Source of the DNA: Halovivax asiaticus JCM 14624
GTDB taxonomy: Archaea > Halobacteriota > Halobacteria > Halobacteriales > Natrialbaceae
Direction of reading: 5' to 3'
NCBI RefSeq assembly: GCF_000337515.1
Contig: NZ_AOIQ01000014.1
Location: 232,903-296,902, forward strand
DNA: 64,000 bases
Part shown: one piece after another, positions 7,329 through 17,197 of the stretch
How positions within the stretch are numbered: position 1 is the stretch's first letter
How the letters are laid out: each line of letters starts with the position of its first letter
Position numbers and translations under genes: made by a program
Notes under the pieces: model-generated
Told to the model about the DNA's origin: nothing
What the model saw: the letters and a program-made list of their open reading frames with translations, nothing else
Databases searched by the model: none

Positions 7329-9467
7329 ATGCGACACTGTCTGTCGATCGTATTCGTCTTTCTTCTCGTGCTATCGCTCCCCGCGATGGCCGTCGGGCCC
7401 GCAGCGGGAACCGCGGGTTCGGCGTCGACCGGGCCGGGAGACGAGCGCCCGACCGTAGCGGCCACGACGTCGGTGGCGACGGTTCACTCCTCGGTCGCGC
7501 CGGGCGAGGCGAAACCGGCCCGCCCGAGCGCCGCAGCGACGCGAGAGACGATCGATTCGTCGCTCGAACTTCGCCAGCGACCGGACGAGCCGGGCGAATT
7601 CGGCGCACAGGCGACGATTTCGATCCCCGACGCGGTCACCGCCCTGGAACTCTCCGCGCCGTCGGAGGCGACGATCGAGGCGACCGACGGGTTCGCGAAG
7701 ATCGATTCGAACACGCTCGAGTGGGACGGTGAAACGGCGGCCCCCACGGTGACGCTCGGGGTCGAGGCGAATCGCCAGTACCAGGAGGGTGGCCATCGAT
7801 CGACGGCGACCGCCCAGCGCGGCGGGGACCTCGACTTCGCCGAGACCGGCGAGTGGGGAATCGTCGCGGTCCCGCAGCTGTCCTACGGCTGGCAGTACCG
7901 ACGCGGCCACTCGATCTCGGTCGAACGGACGGTGAGCGTCGACGGCGAGGGTGCCGTCGGCGAGACGATCGCCGTCTTCGGACCCGTCGAGGAGTACGTC
8001 TCCGAAGCCAACGGCGAGCGGCACCGGCTCGTGGTCCCCGAGGCGGCCGATCTCGCCGAATCGCCGGAAGCGATTCTCCAGGCGCTAAGCGGGGCGAGCC
8101 AGGGGTTGGACGTCGGCGCACGAAACGACGAGTTCTTCGTCGTCGCGGCGCCCGTTGGGGAGGTCGACTGGCGCGCCGCCGGACTGCAGTATGGCGACAG
8201 CGACGCGTGGGTTCGGGCCGACGCCGACCTCGAACGGCCGGGGAACGTCTGGCTGCACGAGTACACTCACTCGCGCCAGCCGTTCGCTGGCGTCGGAAAC
8301 GGCACGACGGCCGCCACGCGGTGGCTCGTCGAGGGACAGGCCGATTACTACGCCGCGACTCTGGCACTCGAACTCGGATACGTCGAGTACGACGCGTTCC
8401 GCCGGTTCGTCGAACGAGGCTCTCGGTATCCCTACGACCAGGGTGTCCTCGCCGACCCCGGTACCTGGGCCGACAGGGAGACTACGTACGCCCGCGGTCC
8501 GCTCGCCCTGTTGGCGATCGACCGCGAGATCAGGCGCGCCACCGACGGCGACCGCAGCCTGCAGGGAGTCTTCAGGCGGGTAGGCGCCGCGGAGCAGCCC
8601 CTCGAACTGGCCGAATTCTACGCGGCAGTCGAGGATGTCGGCGGCCCCGACGCTGTGGCGACGGCCGAACGCGTCGTCGAAACCGAGACGATCCCGGACA
8701 CGCGCTCCGAGTCGGCGTATCGGTCGCTGTTCGCCGTCGAACCGACCGCGTTCGACGCCGCCTTCGCCGAGGAGCCGATCTCCATCGCCGGTCCCTATCG
8801 CGACGGTTCCGTCGACGAACTCGATGAACTCGTCCCTGGTGAGACGGCGACGATACCGATCACGGTCACGAACGTCGACGCGACGGCGGGATACTACGAC
8901 GCCGCACTCGCCGTCGACGGCGAGATCGTCGATGCGACCGCCGGCCAGCTGGGCGCCGGGGAGCGAACGACCGAGACGGTCGCGTTGACGCCGTCGGAAC
9001 CGGGACCGTACGAGTTGCAGGTCGGTGACGACCGTCGAACGGTCACCGTCGAGGCGGCAGCCACGGCGACCGTTACCGACCTCGTGGTCTCTGACCGCAG
9101 CGTCGACGTCGGCGACGACGTCACGGCGACGGCCGTCGTAACCGGCCACCCGGATCGGCCGTCGACGCGCAAGGTGACCATCCGGACCCCCGGCGGCACC
9201 GTCGCCGAGGAGACCGTTCACCTCGCTCCCGGTGAGTCGACGCGGGTCGAGGCCACGTTCACGCTCCGCGAGAACGGGCTGAACCAGGTGACTGCCGGCG
9301 ATCGGCAGACGTTGGTCGGTGTGGGTCGAATCGCCGGCTACGCTGCAGCGGCCGAAGCGGCGGTTACCTCGCTCTCGGCGACGGCCATCGCGGGCGTAAC
9401 GGCGCTCGTCGCCGCGCTCGGCGGCGTGCTCGCCGCTCGACGGCGCGGCCTCTGGGGAGACGAGTGA
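7329..9467 (+). CDS. Exported, membrane-anchored HEYTH metalloprotease-like protein
   Basis: The 712-residue product has an N-terminal Sec-type signal (CLSIVFVFLLVLSLPAMAV). A gluzincin-like catalytic core follows: HEYTH at residues 310-314, then a downstream glutamate in LVEGQADYYA, matching HExxH...E zinc ligands of M1/M61-like peptidases. From about residue 500 there are two Ig-like, CARDB-style repeats (VDVGDDVTATAVV, LAPGESTRVEATF). A C-terminal hydrophobic helix (AIAGVTALVAALGGVLAA) is followed by RRRG, giving a surface protein anchored to the membrane with the protease outside. Substrates are unknown. Confidence 0.8.
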   Translation: MRHCLSIVFVFLLVLSLPAMAVGPAAGTAGSASTGPGDERPTVAATTSVATVHSSVAPGEAKPARPSAAATRETIDSSLELRQRPDEPGEFGAQATISIPDAVTALELSAPSEATIEATDGFAKIDSNTLEWDGETAAPTVTLGVEANRQYQEGGHRSTATAQRGGDLDFAETGEWGIVAVPQLSYGWQYRRGHSISVERTVSVDGEGAVGETIAVFGPVEEYVSEANGERHRLVVPEAADLAESPEAILQALSGASQGLDVGARNDEFFVVAAPVGEVDWRAAGLQYGDSDAWVRADADLERPGNVWLHEYTHSRQPFAGVGNGTTAATRWLVEGQADYYAATLALELGYVEYDAFRRFVERGSRYPYDQGVLADPGTWADRETTYARGPLALLAIDREIRRATDGDRSLQGVFRRVGAAEQPLELAEFYAAVEDVGGPDAVATAERVVETETIPDTRSESAYRSLFAVEPTAFDAAFAEEPISIAGPYRDGSVDELDELVPGETATIPITVTNVDATAGYYDAALAVDGEIVDATAGQLGAGERTTETVALTPSEPGPYELQVGDDRRTVTVEAAATATVTDLVVSDRSVDVGDDVTATAVVTGHPDRPSTRKVTIRTPGGTVAEETVHLAPGESTRVEATFTLRENGLNQVTAGDRQTLVGVGRIAGYAAAAEAAVTSLSATAIAGVTALVAALGGVLAARRRGLWGDE

Positions 9468-9563
9468 GTGGCCCAGACCTGCGACACAGGGACCTGATTT
9501 TCGCGAGCGAAGAGGACGCACGCGACGGCAAGGGGGATGTTCGGCGATGGTGGTGACGAGCAA

Positions 9564-10430
9564 TTACTCCAGCGCGTCGGCGAGCCACGGCGCGGCCGAT
9601 ACCGCACTGGCAGGCCCCTCGATGGTGTCGGTGCCGTAGATCGCCTCGACGCCGGCGCGAGCGAGGCGCGTGTAGGCAGCGCCGGCGAGCAGCGGGTGCA
9701 CACAGCTGACGTAGACGCGGGCGGCACCGCGGGCGTCGAGGACGCCGATGGCCTCGCTCATCGTCCCGCCGGTGGCGACGATGTCGTCGACGACGACCAC
9801 GGCCCTGTCGGCGACGCGGACGTCGCTCGGTGCGATCTCGACCTCGGTTCCGGACGTGCGAGTCTTCTCAAAATAGTCGGTCGTACCCGCCCCGTAGGCG
9901 TCGCGGACGGTCTCGGCGATGTCGACGGCGCCCGCGTCGGGCGAGAGGAAGATGGGGTCGGTCAGGTCGTCGGGGAGCGGCTCGGCCAGTGCCGGCGCGA
10001 CATCGACGGCCGTCGCCGGCGGGTCGAAGAAGTCACAGATGGCGGCTTCGTGAGGGTTCGCGGTGACGACCCGGTCGGCACCGGTCGAGAGCGCCCGGGC
10101 GACGGCCCGGGCGGAGATCGGCTGGCCGGCCTCGAACGAGGCGTCCTGACGGGCGTAGCCCATGTAGGGGACGACGGTGACGATCTCGTCGACGCCAGCC
10201 TCCCGGGCGGCGTCTTGCAACTGGAGGAGTTCGACGTGCGCGTCGCTGGAGACGGTCGACGCGACGATCACGACGCGGTCCGGGACGCGCTCGGCGTCCG
10301 CGAGACCGGGCACGGAGGCGAGCAACTCCCCGTCGGGAAACTGTTCGATGGATACCGCGGCGAGCGGTTCGTCGAGCTCAGCAGCGAGCGTGGCGGCCAG
10401 CGACTGCGAGGAAGACCCACTGACGATCAT
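9564..10430 (-). CDS. prs: Ribose-phosphate pyrophosphokinase
   Basis: The enzyme makes PRPP from ribose 5-phosphate and ATP for purine, pyrimidine, histidine and tryptophan synthesis. The 288-residue product has the family signatures: the N-terminal FPDGELL, the ATP/Mg region YMGYARQDASFEAGQPIS, and the PRPP-binding loop VVVVDDIVATGGTM. Its length matches archaeal class members, which are shorter than bacterial PRPP synthetases. It lies convergent to the upstream protease gene. Confidence 0.95.
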   Translation of the reverse strand: MIVSGSSSQSLAATLAAELDEPLAAVSIEQFPDGELLASVPGLADAERVPDRVVIVASTVSSDAHVELLQLQDAAREAGVDEIVTVVPYMGYARQDASFEAGQPISARAVARALSTGADRVVTANPHEAAICDFFDPPATAVDVAPALAEPLPDDLTDPIFLSPDAGAVDIAETVRDAYGAGTTDYFEKTRTSGTEVEIAPSDVRVADRAVVVVDDIVATGGTMSEAIGVLDARGAARVYVSCVHPLLAGAAYTRLARAGVEAIYGTDTIEGPASAVSAAPWLADALE

Positions 10431-10543
10431 ATTGGAGACGACTGGCGGCGGCTACGAACCGGTTTCGGTTGTCGGTAGCGGCGCCGGCTCGAGAGCGAGA
10501 CCAACGAACGAGACGGGAAGCGAGGCTTCACCCGCGAGCGTAC

Positions 10544-11062
10544 TCACTCGGTACAGAACGCGTCGTTAGCGGGCGCAGTGATACGGAGCGTGCCGGATTG
10601 GTCGATGAGAACCATCAGCGAGAGGCAGTCGGGATCGTTCCAGTCGGCGGGGGTGACCTCGACGAAACTCTCACCGTCGAGTCGTGCACGGACGCGGACG
10701 TCACCGTTAGCGCCATCCCAGGCCCGATCGAGGGTGATACCGCCGGTTCCCGCTTCGATCTCCTTCGTCGGCCAGGATTGAATCGTGCTGTCGATTTCGA
10801 CCTGGATCGTCACGGTGTGTGCAGTGTCGTTCAGGTTGTGAAGCGTGATGTCGCCGAGGACGGTCCCGTCGACGGTCGACGATTCGTCCGTCGGCTCGGA
10901 ATCGTCCGACGGATTCGCATCGCCGTCGGTTCCGTCGTCGGTCGAGCCGTCGTCGGAGCTATCGTCCGGGTCACTCTCGTCACCACTGAGACAGCCGGCC
11001 GTCGCGCTCACACCGAGCGCGCCGGCGACGGCGAGGAATCGGCGTCGTGTCCGCTGTGTCAT
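10544..11062 (-). CDS. Tat lipoprotein, beta-sandwich type, terminal Cys
   Basis: The start chosen is MTQRTRRRFLAVAGALG, because it gives a clean twin-arginine signal ending in the lipobox ATAGC. A long Asp/Ser/Thr-rich linker follows, then a domain of about 100 residues (ITLHNLNDTAHTVTIQVEI ... SFVEVTPADWNDPDC ... NDAFC). The same pattern (HT..V/L.VE, VTP.D....PDC, final Cys) occurs in the lipoprotein at 29338-29856, so the two are paralogues. The protein is predicted to be anchored outside the cell. Its function is unknown. Confidence 0.75.
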   Translation of the reverse strand: MTQRTRRRFLAVAGALGVSATAGCLSGDESDPDDSSDDGSTDDGTDGDANPSDDSEPTDESSTVDGTVLGDITLHNLNDTAHTVTIQVEIDSTIQSWPTKEIEAGTGGITLDRAWDGANGDVRVRARLDGESFVEVTPADWNDPDCLSLMVLIDQSGTLRITAPANDAFCTE

Positions 11063-11184
11063 ACGTGATTCTTCGACCTGTCGCGGATAACTGTTTGTCA
11101 GACATATGTCTGGACTTCGACTGTTTCGGGCCAACTGCGTCGTCCCTCTCGGCGAGTCGGTTACGGGGACCGCGGTAAATCTCG

Positions 11185-12201
11185 TTAGTCGACGAGTGCG
11201 ATCGCGGCCGGATCACGAACCCCTAGCACGTGACGGCGGTGGTCGGTACGGTCGGCGGCTACGAGCGACCCAGCATCGGTGATCGCGTAGACGGGACCGG
11301 CCGGCCCAGCCGTCAGATCGACGATCTGGTCGTCCGCGGTGGTGAGTGTCCGGTGGGTCGGCTCTGCGTCCGATTCCGCGAATTCGAGTGCGACGAGTGT
11401 CGTTCCGGACGCGACAGCCGAGCGGGTGGGTTCGGACCCGCTGGGGTGGGCTACGACGGAGACGGCATCGACCGGGTTGTCGAGCAGCGAGTCCCACTCG
11501 CTCTCGAACGCGTACAGTCCCGACTCGGTTCCCGCCAGCACCACTCCGTCTGACGCGACGTCCCGGACCTCGTCGAGGCCGATGGCCCGGAGCGTCCGGT
11601 CTCGGATGCGGAAGACGCCACGGTCCGTCGCGACGTACGGAGCGTCGATCGCTGCAACGGACGGACGCTGGACGGGCTCGTCAGCGACCGCCTCCCTCGG
11701 CGCAGAAATCTCGATCCACGACGAGTCGGCGGCCGGCTGCCCATCAGCGTACTCGAGACAGCGGAGTTCGCCGTCCGGCGTGGCGGCGACGATCGTCTCG
11801 GGTCCGGCATCGACGCAGGTCGCGGGGCCGAATCCGGTCGGTTCGAGCGCGTCCGAGAGCGACGTCGAGAGATCGGGGCCATCGGTCGCGCCGGATCGGT
11901 CGAAATCAGTCGCCGGTTCGGCGTCGGTCGTCGACTCGGTTCGCGCGACGGTCGATCCCGCCACTGTTCCGACGAGAACGTCGTCCTCGGTCGCGACCGC
12001 GACGACGTGGCTGAGACCGTCCGCGTCGGTCGCAACCGACTCGACGGCCACGTCACGGGCCGATCGTCGATCGACCAGCGAGAATTCGCCGACGGCGGTG
12101 TCCGTGACTCGAACGACGACGAGGCCGGTTGCACTCGCCACGAGACACGAACGCGCGCCGACGTGCTCGTCGTAGACCCGCTTCTCCGTCAGGGTCTGCA
12201 T
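11185..12201 (-). CDS. Beta-propeller-like cytosolic protein (HVO_0234-type)
   Basis: The 338-residue product starts with MQTLTEKRVYDEHVGAR; the frame runs further upstream but overlaps the glmM start region. It is all-beta looking, with repeated blades of the type VVAVATEDDVLVG, TCVDAGPETIVAATPDGELR and YVATDRGVFRIRD. No signal peptide is seen. From memory it resembles the haloarchaeal HVO_0234 family of propeller proteins. It is divergent from glmM with 125 bases between. No catalytic motif is apparent. Confidence 0.65.
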   Translation of the reverse strand: MQTLTEKRVYDEHVGARSCLVASATGLVVVRVTDTAVGEFSLVDRRSARDVAVESVATDADGLSHVVAVATEDDVLVGTVAGSTVARTESTTDAEPATDFDRSGATDGPDLSTSLSDALEPTGFGPATCVDAGPETIVAATPDGELRCLEYADGQPAADSSWIEISAPREAVADEPVQRPSVAAIDAPYVATDRGVFRIRDRTLRAIGLDEVRDVASDGVVLAGTESGLYAFESEWDSLLDNPVDAVSVVAHPSGSEPTRSAVASGTTLVALEFAESDAEPTHRTLTTADDQIVDLTAGPAGPVYAITDAGSLVAADRTDHRRHVLGVRDPAAIALVD

Positions 12202-12326
12202 ACCAGCCGATTCGGCGCGGATCGTAGAAAGGATTGGCATCACCCGGCACCCGTGGTGTCTCGAACCGGTGGCAGCCGCGTGACGCTTCGGAATGTCTTT
12301 GAGGTGGGCGGTCGGAATAGCGTTCG

Positions 12327-13691
12327 ATGGAGGTATTCGGGTCGAGCGGGGCACGCGGCGTAGCGAACGAGGAGTTGACACCGGCGTTCGTCCTCCGCGT
12401 CGCGAAGGCGGCTGGGACGGCGTGGGACGCTCCGCGCGTCGCGATCGGCCGCGATACGCGTCACACGGGCCGGATGCTCGTCGACGCGGCGACGAGCGGG
12501 CTGGCGAGCGTCGGCGCCGACGTCGATCGACTCGGAATCACCCCGACGCCCGGTGTCCAGGCCTACGCGGCGCGCGAAGGCGTACCGGCGATCGTCGTCA
12601 CGGCTTCGCACAACCCGCCCGAGTACAACGGCGTGAAGCTGATCGGCGCCGACGGCGTCGAGCTCTCGGTCGCCGAACTGGAGACGATCGAGGGGACGCT
12701 GCTCGCCGAGGACTTCGCCGACGTCGCCTGGGACGAGATCGGGCAGGTTCGAGCGATAGACGGCACTCGAGAAGCGTACGTCGAGGACGTCCTCGCCGCG
12801 GTCGACCGCGAGCGGATCGCCGCGGCCGACCTCACCGTCGCGTTAGACCCCGGCCACGGCGCCGGGTCGCTGACGAGTCCGGACGTGTTCCGGGCGCTGG
12901 GCTGTCACGTCGTCACCGTCAACGCCCAACCCGACGGGCACTTCCCCGGGCGCGATCCGGAACCCGTCGCGGAAAACCTGGGCGAACTCGGCCGACTGGT
13001 TCGCGCCGCCGACGCCGACGTCGGCATCGCCCACGACGGCGACGCCGACCGGGCGATCTTCTTCGACGAGTCCGGCACCTACGTGGAGGGAGACGCGACC
13101 TTCGCGGCCCTCGCCGCGGCGGAACTCGACGCGAACGACGCACTCGTCTCCGCCGTGAACGTCTCCCAGCGACTCGTCGACGTCGCCACCGACGTCGGAG
13201 CCGACGTGGAACTCACGCCGATCGGGTCGACGAACATCATCACGCGCATCCGCGAGCTCGACGCCGAGGGACGCCACGTCCCGATCGCCGGCGAGGGCAA
13301 CGGCGGGATCTTCTTCCCCGACTACCGACTCGCGCGCGACGGCGCCTACATCGCGGCTCGCTTCCTCGAACTCGTCGCCGAGACGCCCGCCAGCGAACTC
13401 GTCGCGCCGTACGACGGCTACGCCAACGTCCGCCGAAACGTCGAGTACGCGTCCACGGCCGAGTGCGACGCCATGCTCGAGGCCGCAGCCGCCTACGCCG
13501 AAGACGCCGACGCGTCGGTAACCTCCCGCGACGGCTACCGGCTCGACTACGGCGACGCCTGGGTGCTCGCTCGCCCCTCGGGAACCGAGCCGCTCGTGCG
13601 CATCTACGCCGAGGCCCGCGAGCGAGAACGAGCCGAGGAACTCGTGGCGGACGTCCACGAGGCGCTGCTGGCCGCCACGGGGCAGGCATAA
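12327..13691 (+). CDS. glmM: Phosphoglucosamine mutase / phosphohexomutase
   Basis: This 454-residue alpha-D-phosphohexomutase has the catalytic serine loop TASHNP (Ser about 94), the metal loop HDGDADRAIFF, the substrate loop GEGNGG and the phosphate-binding loop RPSGTEPLVRIY near the C-terminus. The start MEVFGSSGARG is typical of archaeal GlmM-like enzymes. It probably converts glucosamine 6-phosphate to glucosamine 1-phosphate for surface glycan precursors. A phosphoglucomutase or phosphomannomutase specificity cannot be excluded by eye. Confidence 0.92.
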   Translation: MEVFGSSGARGVANEELTPAFVLRVAKAAGTAWDAPRVAIGRDTRHTGRMLVDAATSGLASVGADVDRLGITPTPGVQAYAAREGVPAIVVTASHNPPEYNGVKLIGADGVELSVAELETIEGTLLAEDFADVAWDEIGQVRAIDGTREAYVEDVLAAVDRERIAAADLTVALDPGHGAGSLTSPDVFRALGCHVVTVNAQPDGHFPGRDPEPVAENLGELGRLVRAADADVGIAHDGDADRAIFFDESGTYVEGDATFAALAAAELDANDALVSAVNVSQRLVDVATDVGADVELTPIGSTNIITRIRELDAEGRHVPIAGEGNGGIFFPDYRLARDGAYIAARFLELVAETPASELVAPYDGYANVRRNVEYASTAECDAMLEAAAAYAEDADASVTSRDGYRLDYGDAWVLARPSGTEPLVRIYAEARERERAEELVADVHEALLAATGQA

Positions 13692-13793
13692 CGGACACCG
13701 GCCAGTCTGGCAAAACGGAAGTCAGTCGATTCGTCGATTGCTGTCTGTAGCTCGCTGCGTTCCCATTCCACCAGGACCGTCGTTCAGTCGGCG

Positions 13794-14303
13794 TTACGAA
13801 CCGATTGCCGCGGCGTACGTTTTGCCGAGGCGCTCCGTCGCGAGGAGCACGCGGTGGGCGACGACGAGCACGACGACCGCGAGGAGGATGAGCACGCCCT
13901 CCCCCACCGTCGGGAGCAGGCCGAGCGAGACGATGAGCGTGGTCGCACAGGCGGGCGGATGACGAGTGTCCGTCGCGAGCATCCCGCCGGCGGTGAGCGT
14001 CGTCGCGAGGACGGCGCTCGCCCCGAGGCGCAATCCCGCGATCGAGCCCGGCGCCGTCGCGGTCGTCATATCGGCACCGCCAGCGAGAAGCGCGTACGCG
14101 AGGAGCCCAGCGACGACGCCGACGGCGTGACCGCCGATCACCCGTCGCGGAGACGTCGACTCGCCGCGTTCGAACAGCGCGAGGACATACGCCGATGGCC
14201 CGAGACTGGGAAAGAGTATCGGGAGTCCCGTGAGCCAGGCCAGCGCCGCCGTCGTCGAGAGGAGCACACCGGTGTGCAACGTCGTGCCGACGCGGTCGTC
14301 CAT
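13794..14303 (-). CDS. HPP family membrane protein
   Basis: The 169-residue product has four hydrophobic helices and the two family signatures: FPSLGPSAYVLALF after the first helix, and DTRHPPACATTLIVSLG containing the HPP motif. HPP proteins are integral membrane proteins of uncertain role; some are linked to nitrite transport in plastids. It is followed downstream on the same strand by no close partner, and an UspA gene lies 97 bases upstream. Confidence 0.88.
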   Translation of the reverse strand: MDDRVGTTLHTGVLLSTTAALAWLTGLPILFPSLGPSAYVLALFERGESTSPRRVIGGHAVGVVAGLLAYALLAGGADMTTATAPGSIAGLRLGASAVLATTLTAGGMLATDTRHPPACATTLIVSLGLLPTVGEGVLILLAVVVLVVAHRVLLATERLGKTYAAAIGS

Positions 14304-14400
14304 CGCCCGTCAGTCGCCACTACACGGGCAAAGACTCCGCGGTTTCGGAGCGGAGACGAGCGGAACCACACGACACTCGACGGTCCGCGACGGGCTGTCG

Positions 14401-14826
14401 CTACGACTCGCCAGTACCGCGATCGTCGGCGGGGACGATCGTCACCGGGACCGGCGACCGCCTCGCGACAGCCTCGGCAACGCTGCCGAGCAGGACGCGC
14501 GAGACGCCCGATCGACCTTCGCTGCCCATAACGATGCCGTCTGCGGGTTCGGTGCGGACGTACTCGACGATCGCATCCGCGGGTGCACCCTCGATTACGG
14601 TCGTCTCGACGGTGGCGTCGTGCTCGTCGGCGGTAGTTCGAACGTCTGCGAAAAAGTCCGGTTCACCGTCGGCGACGCCCGGCGCACCGCCGCCGTAGGC
14701 CACTTCGAGGTCGTCGACGACGTGGACGACGGTCACCGCGACCTCGCCGAACGCGGTGAGCGCGTACTCGAGTGCGGAACGAGCGAGCGCCGAATCGTCC
14801 ATCGGGACGAGGAGCTGCTGAGTCAC
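14401..14826 (-). CDS. Universal stress protein (UspA family)
   Basis: The 141-residue product starts with MTQQLLVPMDDSALARSALEYAL and ends with the ATP-binding signature GSEGRSGVSRVLLGSVAEAVARR and PVPVTIV, the classic GxxGx9G(S/T) pattern. It is a soluble single-domain Usp, probably an ATP-binding stress or signalling protein. It lies between the DUF7118-like gene and the HPP gene on the same strand. Confidence 0.92.
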   Translation of the reverse strand: MTQQLLVPMDDSALARSALEYALTAFGEVAVTVVHVVDDLEVAYGGGAPGVADGEPDFFADVRTTADEHDATVETTVIEGAPADAIVEYVRTEPADGIVMGSEGRSGVSRVLLGSVAEAVARRSPVPVTIVPADDRGTGES

Positions 14827-14881
14827 GGACGAGGCTACGCAGTCGGACGGATAAAAGTCGATGGGTCCGCGTCGAGCGGCG

Positions 14882-16093
14882 TCAGGTCACGTCGTCGGCC
14901 GATTCCAGCGCGTCTTGCAGCGCGGCGCGTTCGGCTCGAAGGGCCTCGAGGTCGGCGGCGACCTGCCCAGCTTCGATGCGCTCGCGTTCGCGCTCGCTCA
15001 GTTCGGTTCGAGCGGTCGCAGCGGTCTGGAGCCGATCGTACGCCGGATCGTGGACGAGGTCCCCGACTGCCTGGAGCGCGACGACCGGGTCCGTCTCGAC
15101 GTCGATGACGGTGTCCGCGAGTCGGGTGACGAGCGGGCGGCGTTCGCGCACCTGAAACCGCAGCGTCTCGGCGGGTGCTGGCGGCCACGGGATCGTCAGC
15201 GGCTCGGCGTCGAGGCGCTGCAGGTAGGTTCGCTGGGTGGCCACCTGGCGCTTGAGTTCGTCGGGATCGTCGACGTGGTGGGCGAGTTTCGACCGCGAGT
15301 ACGCCGCGTACTCGAGGAGTTGTGAGACGGTCGACTCGCCTGCTGGATTCGACTCGACGAAGTCACGGAGATCCGCAGGCGGTCGCTCGAAGTCCACGAG
15401 CGGGTAGAGGCGACTCCGTTCGAGGAAGGCAAAGACCTCGCGGGCCGAGGCCGTCGATAGATACGCGTCGACAGCGGCCTCGACGGCCCGGTTGTAGGTC
15501 TCGATCGGGTCCCGAATGCGATCGACCGGGACGTCGAGATCGACCGACGCGAGTTCGACGAGACGATCGTGGCGGGCGATCTCGGCGTCGAGGGTGTCGA
15601 TTCGTCGGCGGGCAGCTTTGCGAGCTTCGTGGAGGTCGCTCGTCGCCGCCTCGCGTTCGTCGAGGAGCGAAACGTAGCGCTCGGCGGGGTCGAGGGCCGC
15701 CTTCGCCGCCTCGAAGTCCTCGTCGTAGAGACGACGCTTGTCGATAGCCTCGTAGGCGTCCTCGAACGCCGCCCGCTCCACCAGGTCGTCGTCGAGTCCG
15801 TCGACGAGATCGTCGAACTGCGCCTCGAACTGGACGTAGGCCGCGAAGGCCTCGCGACCCGTCCCGACCGCCCGCTCGTCGTTGTTCTCGAGGAGTTTCC
15901 GGGCTCGGCGATAGGCCTCGGCACCGCGTTCGACTTCGTCCGCGCCGATGTCGTCGATTCGATGCTGGACGGACTCGACCCGATCGATCGCCGCCTCGAG
16001 TTGGGCCAGCGCATCACTGTCGATTTCGCGGGCGGTCGAGTTCGGCCCGGCAGCGTCAGCGCCATCACTGCCAGATTGCACAGGATTCGACAT
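14882..16093 (-). CDS. Coiled-coil protein downstream of hisI (DUF7118-like)
   Basis: The start is MSNPVQSGSDG, two bases after the hisI stop, so hisI and this gene form an operon. The 403-residue product is mostly helical and charged, with long coiled-coil segments at both ends (SERERERIEAGQVAADLEALRAE is part of the last). No signal or membrane segment is seen. From memory it matches a haloarchaea-only family often called DUF7118. Its function is unknown. The pairing with hisI looks like simple linkage rather than a pathway partner. Confidence 0.75.
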   Translation of the reverse strand: MSNPVQSGSDGADAAGPNSTAREIDSDALAQLEAAIDRVESVQHRIDDIGADEVERGAEAYRRARKLLENNDERAVGTGREAFAAYVQFEAQFDDLVDGLDDDLVERAAFEDAYEAIDKRRLYDEDFEAAKAALDPAERYVSLLDEREAATSDLHEARKAARRRIDTLDAEIARHDRLVELASVDLDVPVDRIRDPIETYNRAVEAAVDAYLSTASAREVFAFLERSRLYPLVDFERPPADLRDFVESNPAGESTVSQLLEYAAYSRSKLAHHVDDPDELKRQVATQRTYLQRLDAEPLTIPWPPAPAETLRFQVRERRPLVTRLADTVIDVETDPVVALQAVGDLVHDPAYDRLQTAATARTELSERERERIEAGQVAADLEALRAERAALQDALESADDVT

Positions 16094-16095
16094 GG

Positions 16096-16461
16096 TTACT
16101 CGTAGACGGCCTCCGGATCGAACACCCGTTCGCCGACGTGGTCGCCATCGACGGTGCGGTAGAAACACGAGCGATGGCCGGTGTGACAGGCGCCGCCCTC
16201 CTGCTCGACGAGATAGAGGAGCGCGTCCGCGTCACAGTCGACCCGGACCTCCGCGACGTGCTGGACGTGGCCGCTCGAACCCCCTTTCTGCCAGAGTTCC
16301 TCACGGGAGCGCGAGTAGTAGTGTGCCAGTCCCGTCTCCCGGGTCCGCTCGAGCGCCTCCGGTGAGACGGAGGCGAGCATCAATACCTCGCCCGACTCGG
16401 CATCCTGGGCGATCGCGGGGACCAGTCCGGTCTCGCCGAAGTCCACCTCGACGTCAGTCAT
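16096..16461 (-). CDS. hisI: Phosphoribosyl-AMP cyclohydrolase
   Basis: HisI opens the purine ring of PR-AMP in the third step of histidine synthesis. The start [17 protein letters not shown] fits the family length (121 residues). The motifs [30 protein letters not shown], the Mg/Zn site [10 protein letters not shown] and the C-terminal [12 protein letters not shown] are complete. It precedes the coiled-coil gene with a 2-base gap. The HisE function (PR-ATP pyrophosphatase) is not fused here. Confidence 0.97.
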   Translation of the reverse strand: MTDVEVDFGETGLVPAIAQDAESGEVLMLASVSPEALERTRETGLAHYYSRSREELWQKGGSSGHVQHVAEVRVDCDADALLYLVEQEGGACHTGHRSCFYRTVDGDHVGERVFDPEAVYE

Positions 16462-16503
16462 ACGTGACAGGTCGGTGGGGAGAGCGATAGGCCTTACGAC
16501 GAA

Positions 16504-16553
16504 CTTTTTGCGCGAACGAGTGCGGGCAGTTGCCCGCAACTCGTCGCGAAAAA
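16504..16553. repeat. Large imperfect palindrome (hairpin) in divergent region
   Basis: Two arms of about 23 bases flank a GT centre: the left arm ends in GCGGGCA and the right arm begins with TGCCCGC. The arms continue through CGAGT/ACTCG to TTTTT/AAAAA ends with single-base bulges. It lies between the divergent hisI and a small membrane-protein gene, so it is not an ordinary terminator of either. Confidence 0.6.
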
Positions 16554-16714
16554 CTTCGATGAAAAAGGACCGCGACGGAATCGCCGGAAAACCGCATCCA
16601 CCTGTTCTCAGATGTTCCGAGCCGTGGTCCAAGCGGTGGAGCCGCGATCCACGGGTGGCACGGATGCGCGACAGTTTTGGCATGGGCGCTACATGGGGCG
16701 CTCACGACATGCCC

Positions 16715-16975
16715 ATGGCCGACGATCGACGGGGTGTCGCCGACGGACGCGAGAAGCGAAAGAAGTGGATCAGCCGATTCCACGAGACGCACCCGCTTCG
16801 CTCGTTCATCTTCTTCGACCTGGTGGTTTGGCTAGCGGCCATCGGCATTGTCCGGTTGCTTCCCTTCGTGAGCGTCCGGTGGTGGAGCGCCGGCTCGGTG
16901 CTCGCCATCACGGTCAGTACCTGGGTCGTGCTCGTCTTCGAACGACCGCAACGGCCTGGATTCGACCGTAGATGA
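16715..16975 (+). CDS. Small membrane protein
   Basis: An 86-residue product from the ATG at 16715 (MADDRRGVADGREKRKKW) has a charged N-terminus and two hydrophobic helices (LVVWLAAIGIVRLLPF and VLAITVSTWVVLVF). Another ATG lies 6 bases upstream. No family is recognised. Codon bias is haloarchaeal through the hydrophobic part. Confidence 0.55.
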   Translation: MADDRRGVADGREKRKKWISRFHETHPLRSFIFFDLVVWLAAIGIVRLLPFVSVRWWSAGSVLAITVSTWVVLVFERPQRPGFDRR

Positions 16976-17197
16976 GTCGATTACCGTCGGGCGTCGAGGC
17001 GGTTCCGTCATCGGATAGCGGCGATTCCGCGCGCCTGGAGCCGGTTTTTCGCCGATAGAGACAGCACTCGACGGGCGAGTTCGACCCCGAGAAACAAACT
17101 TTCGGTCGGGACTAGGGCACTTGAACACTTCAGTCTACCGGTAGGAGTGGACGGTAGCGTCAGGGCTTGTACCCCTCGGATTGTACCGAATCGTGCA

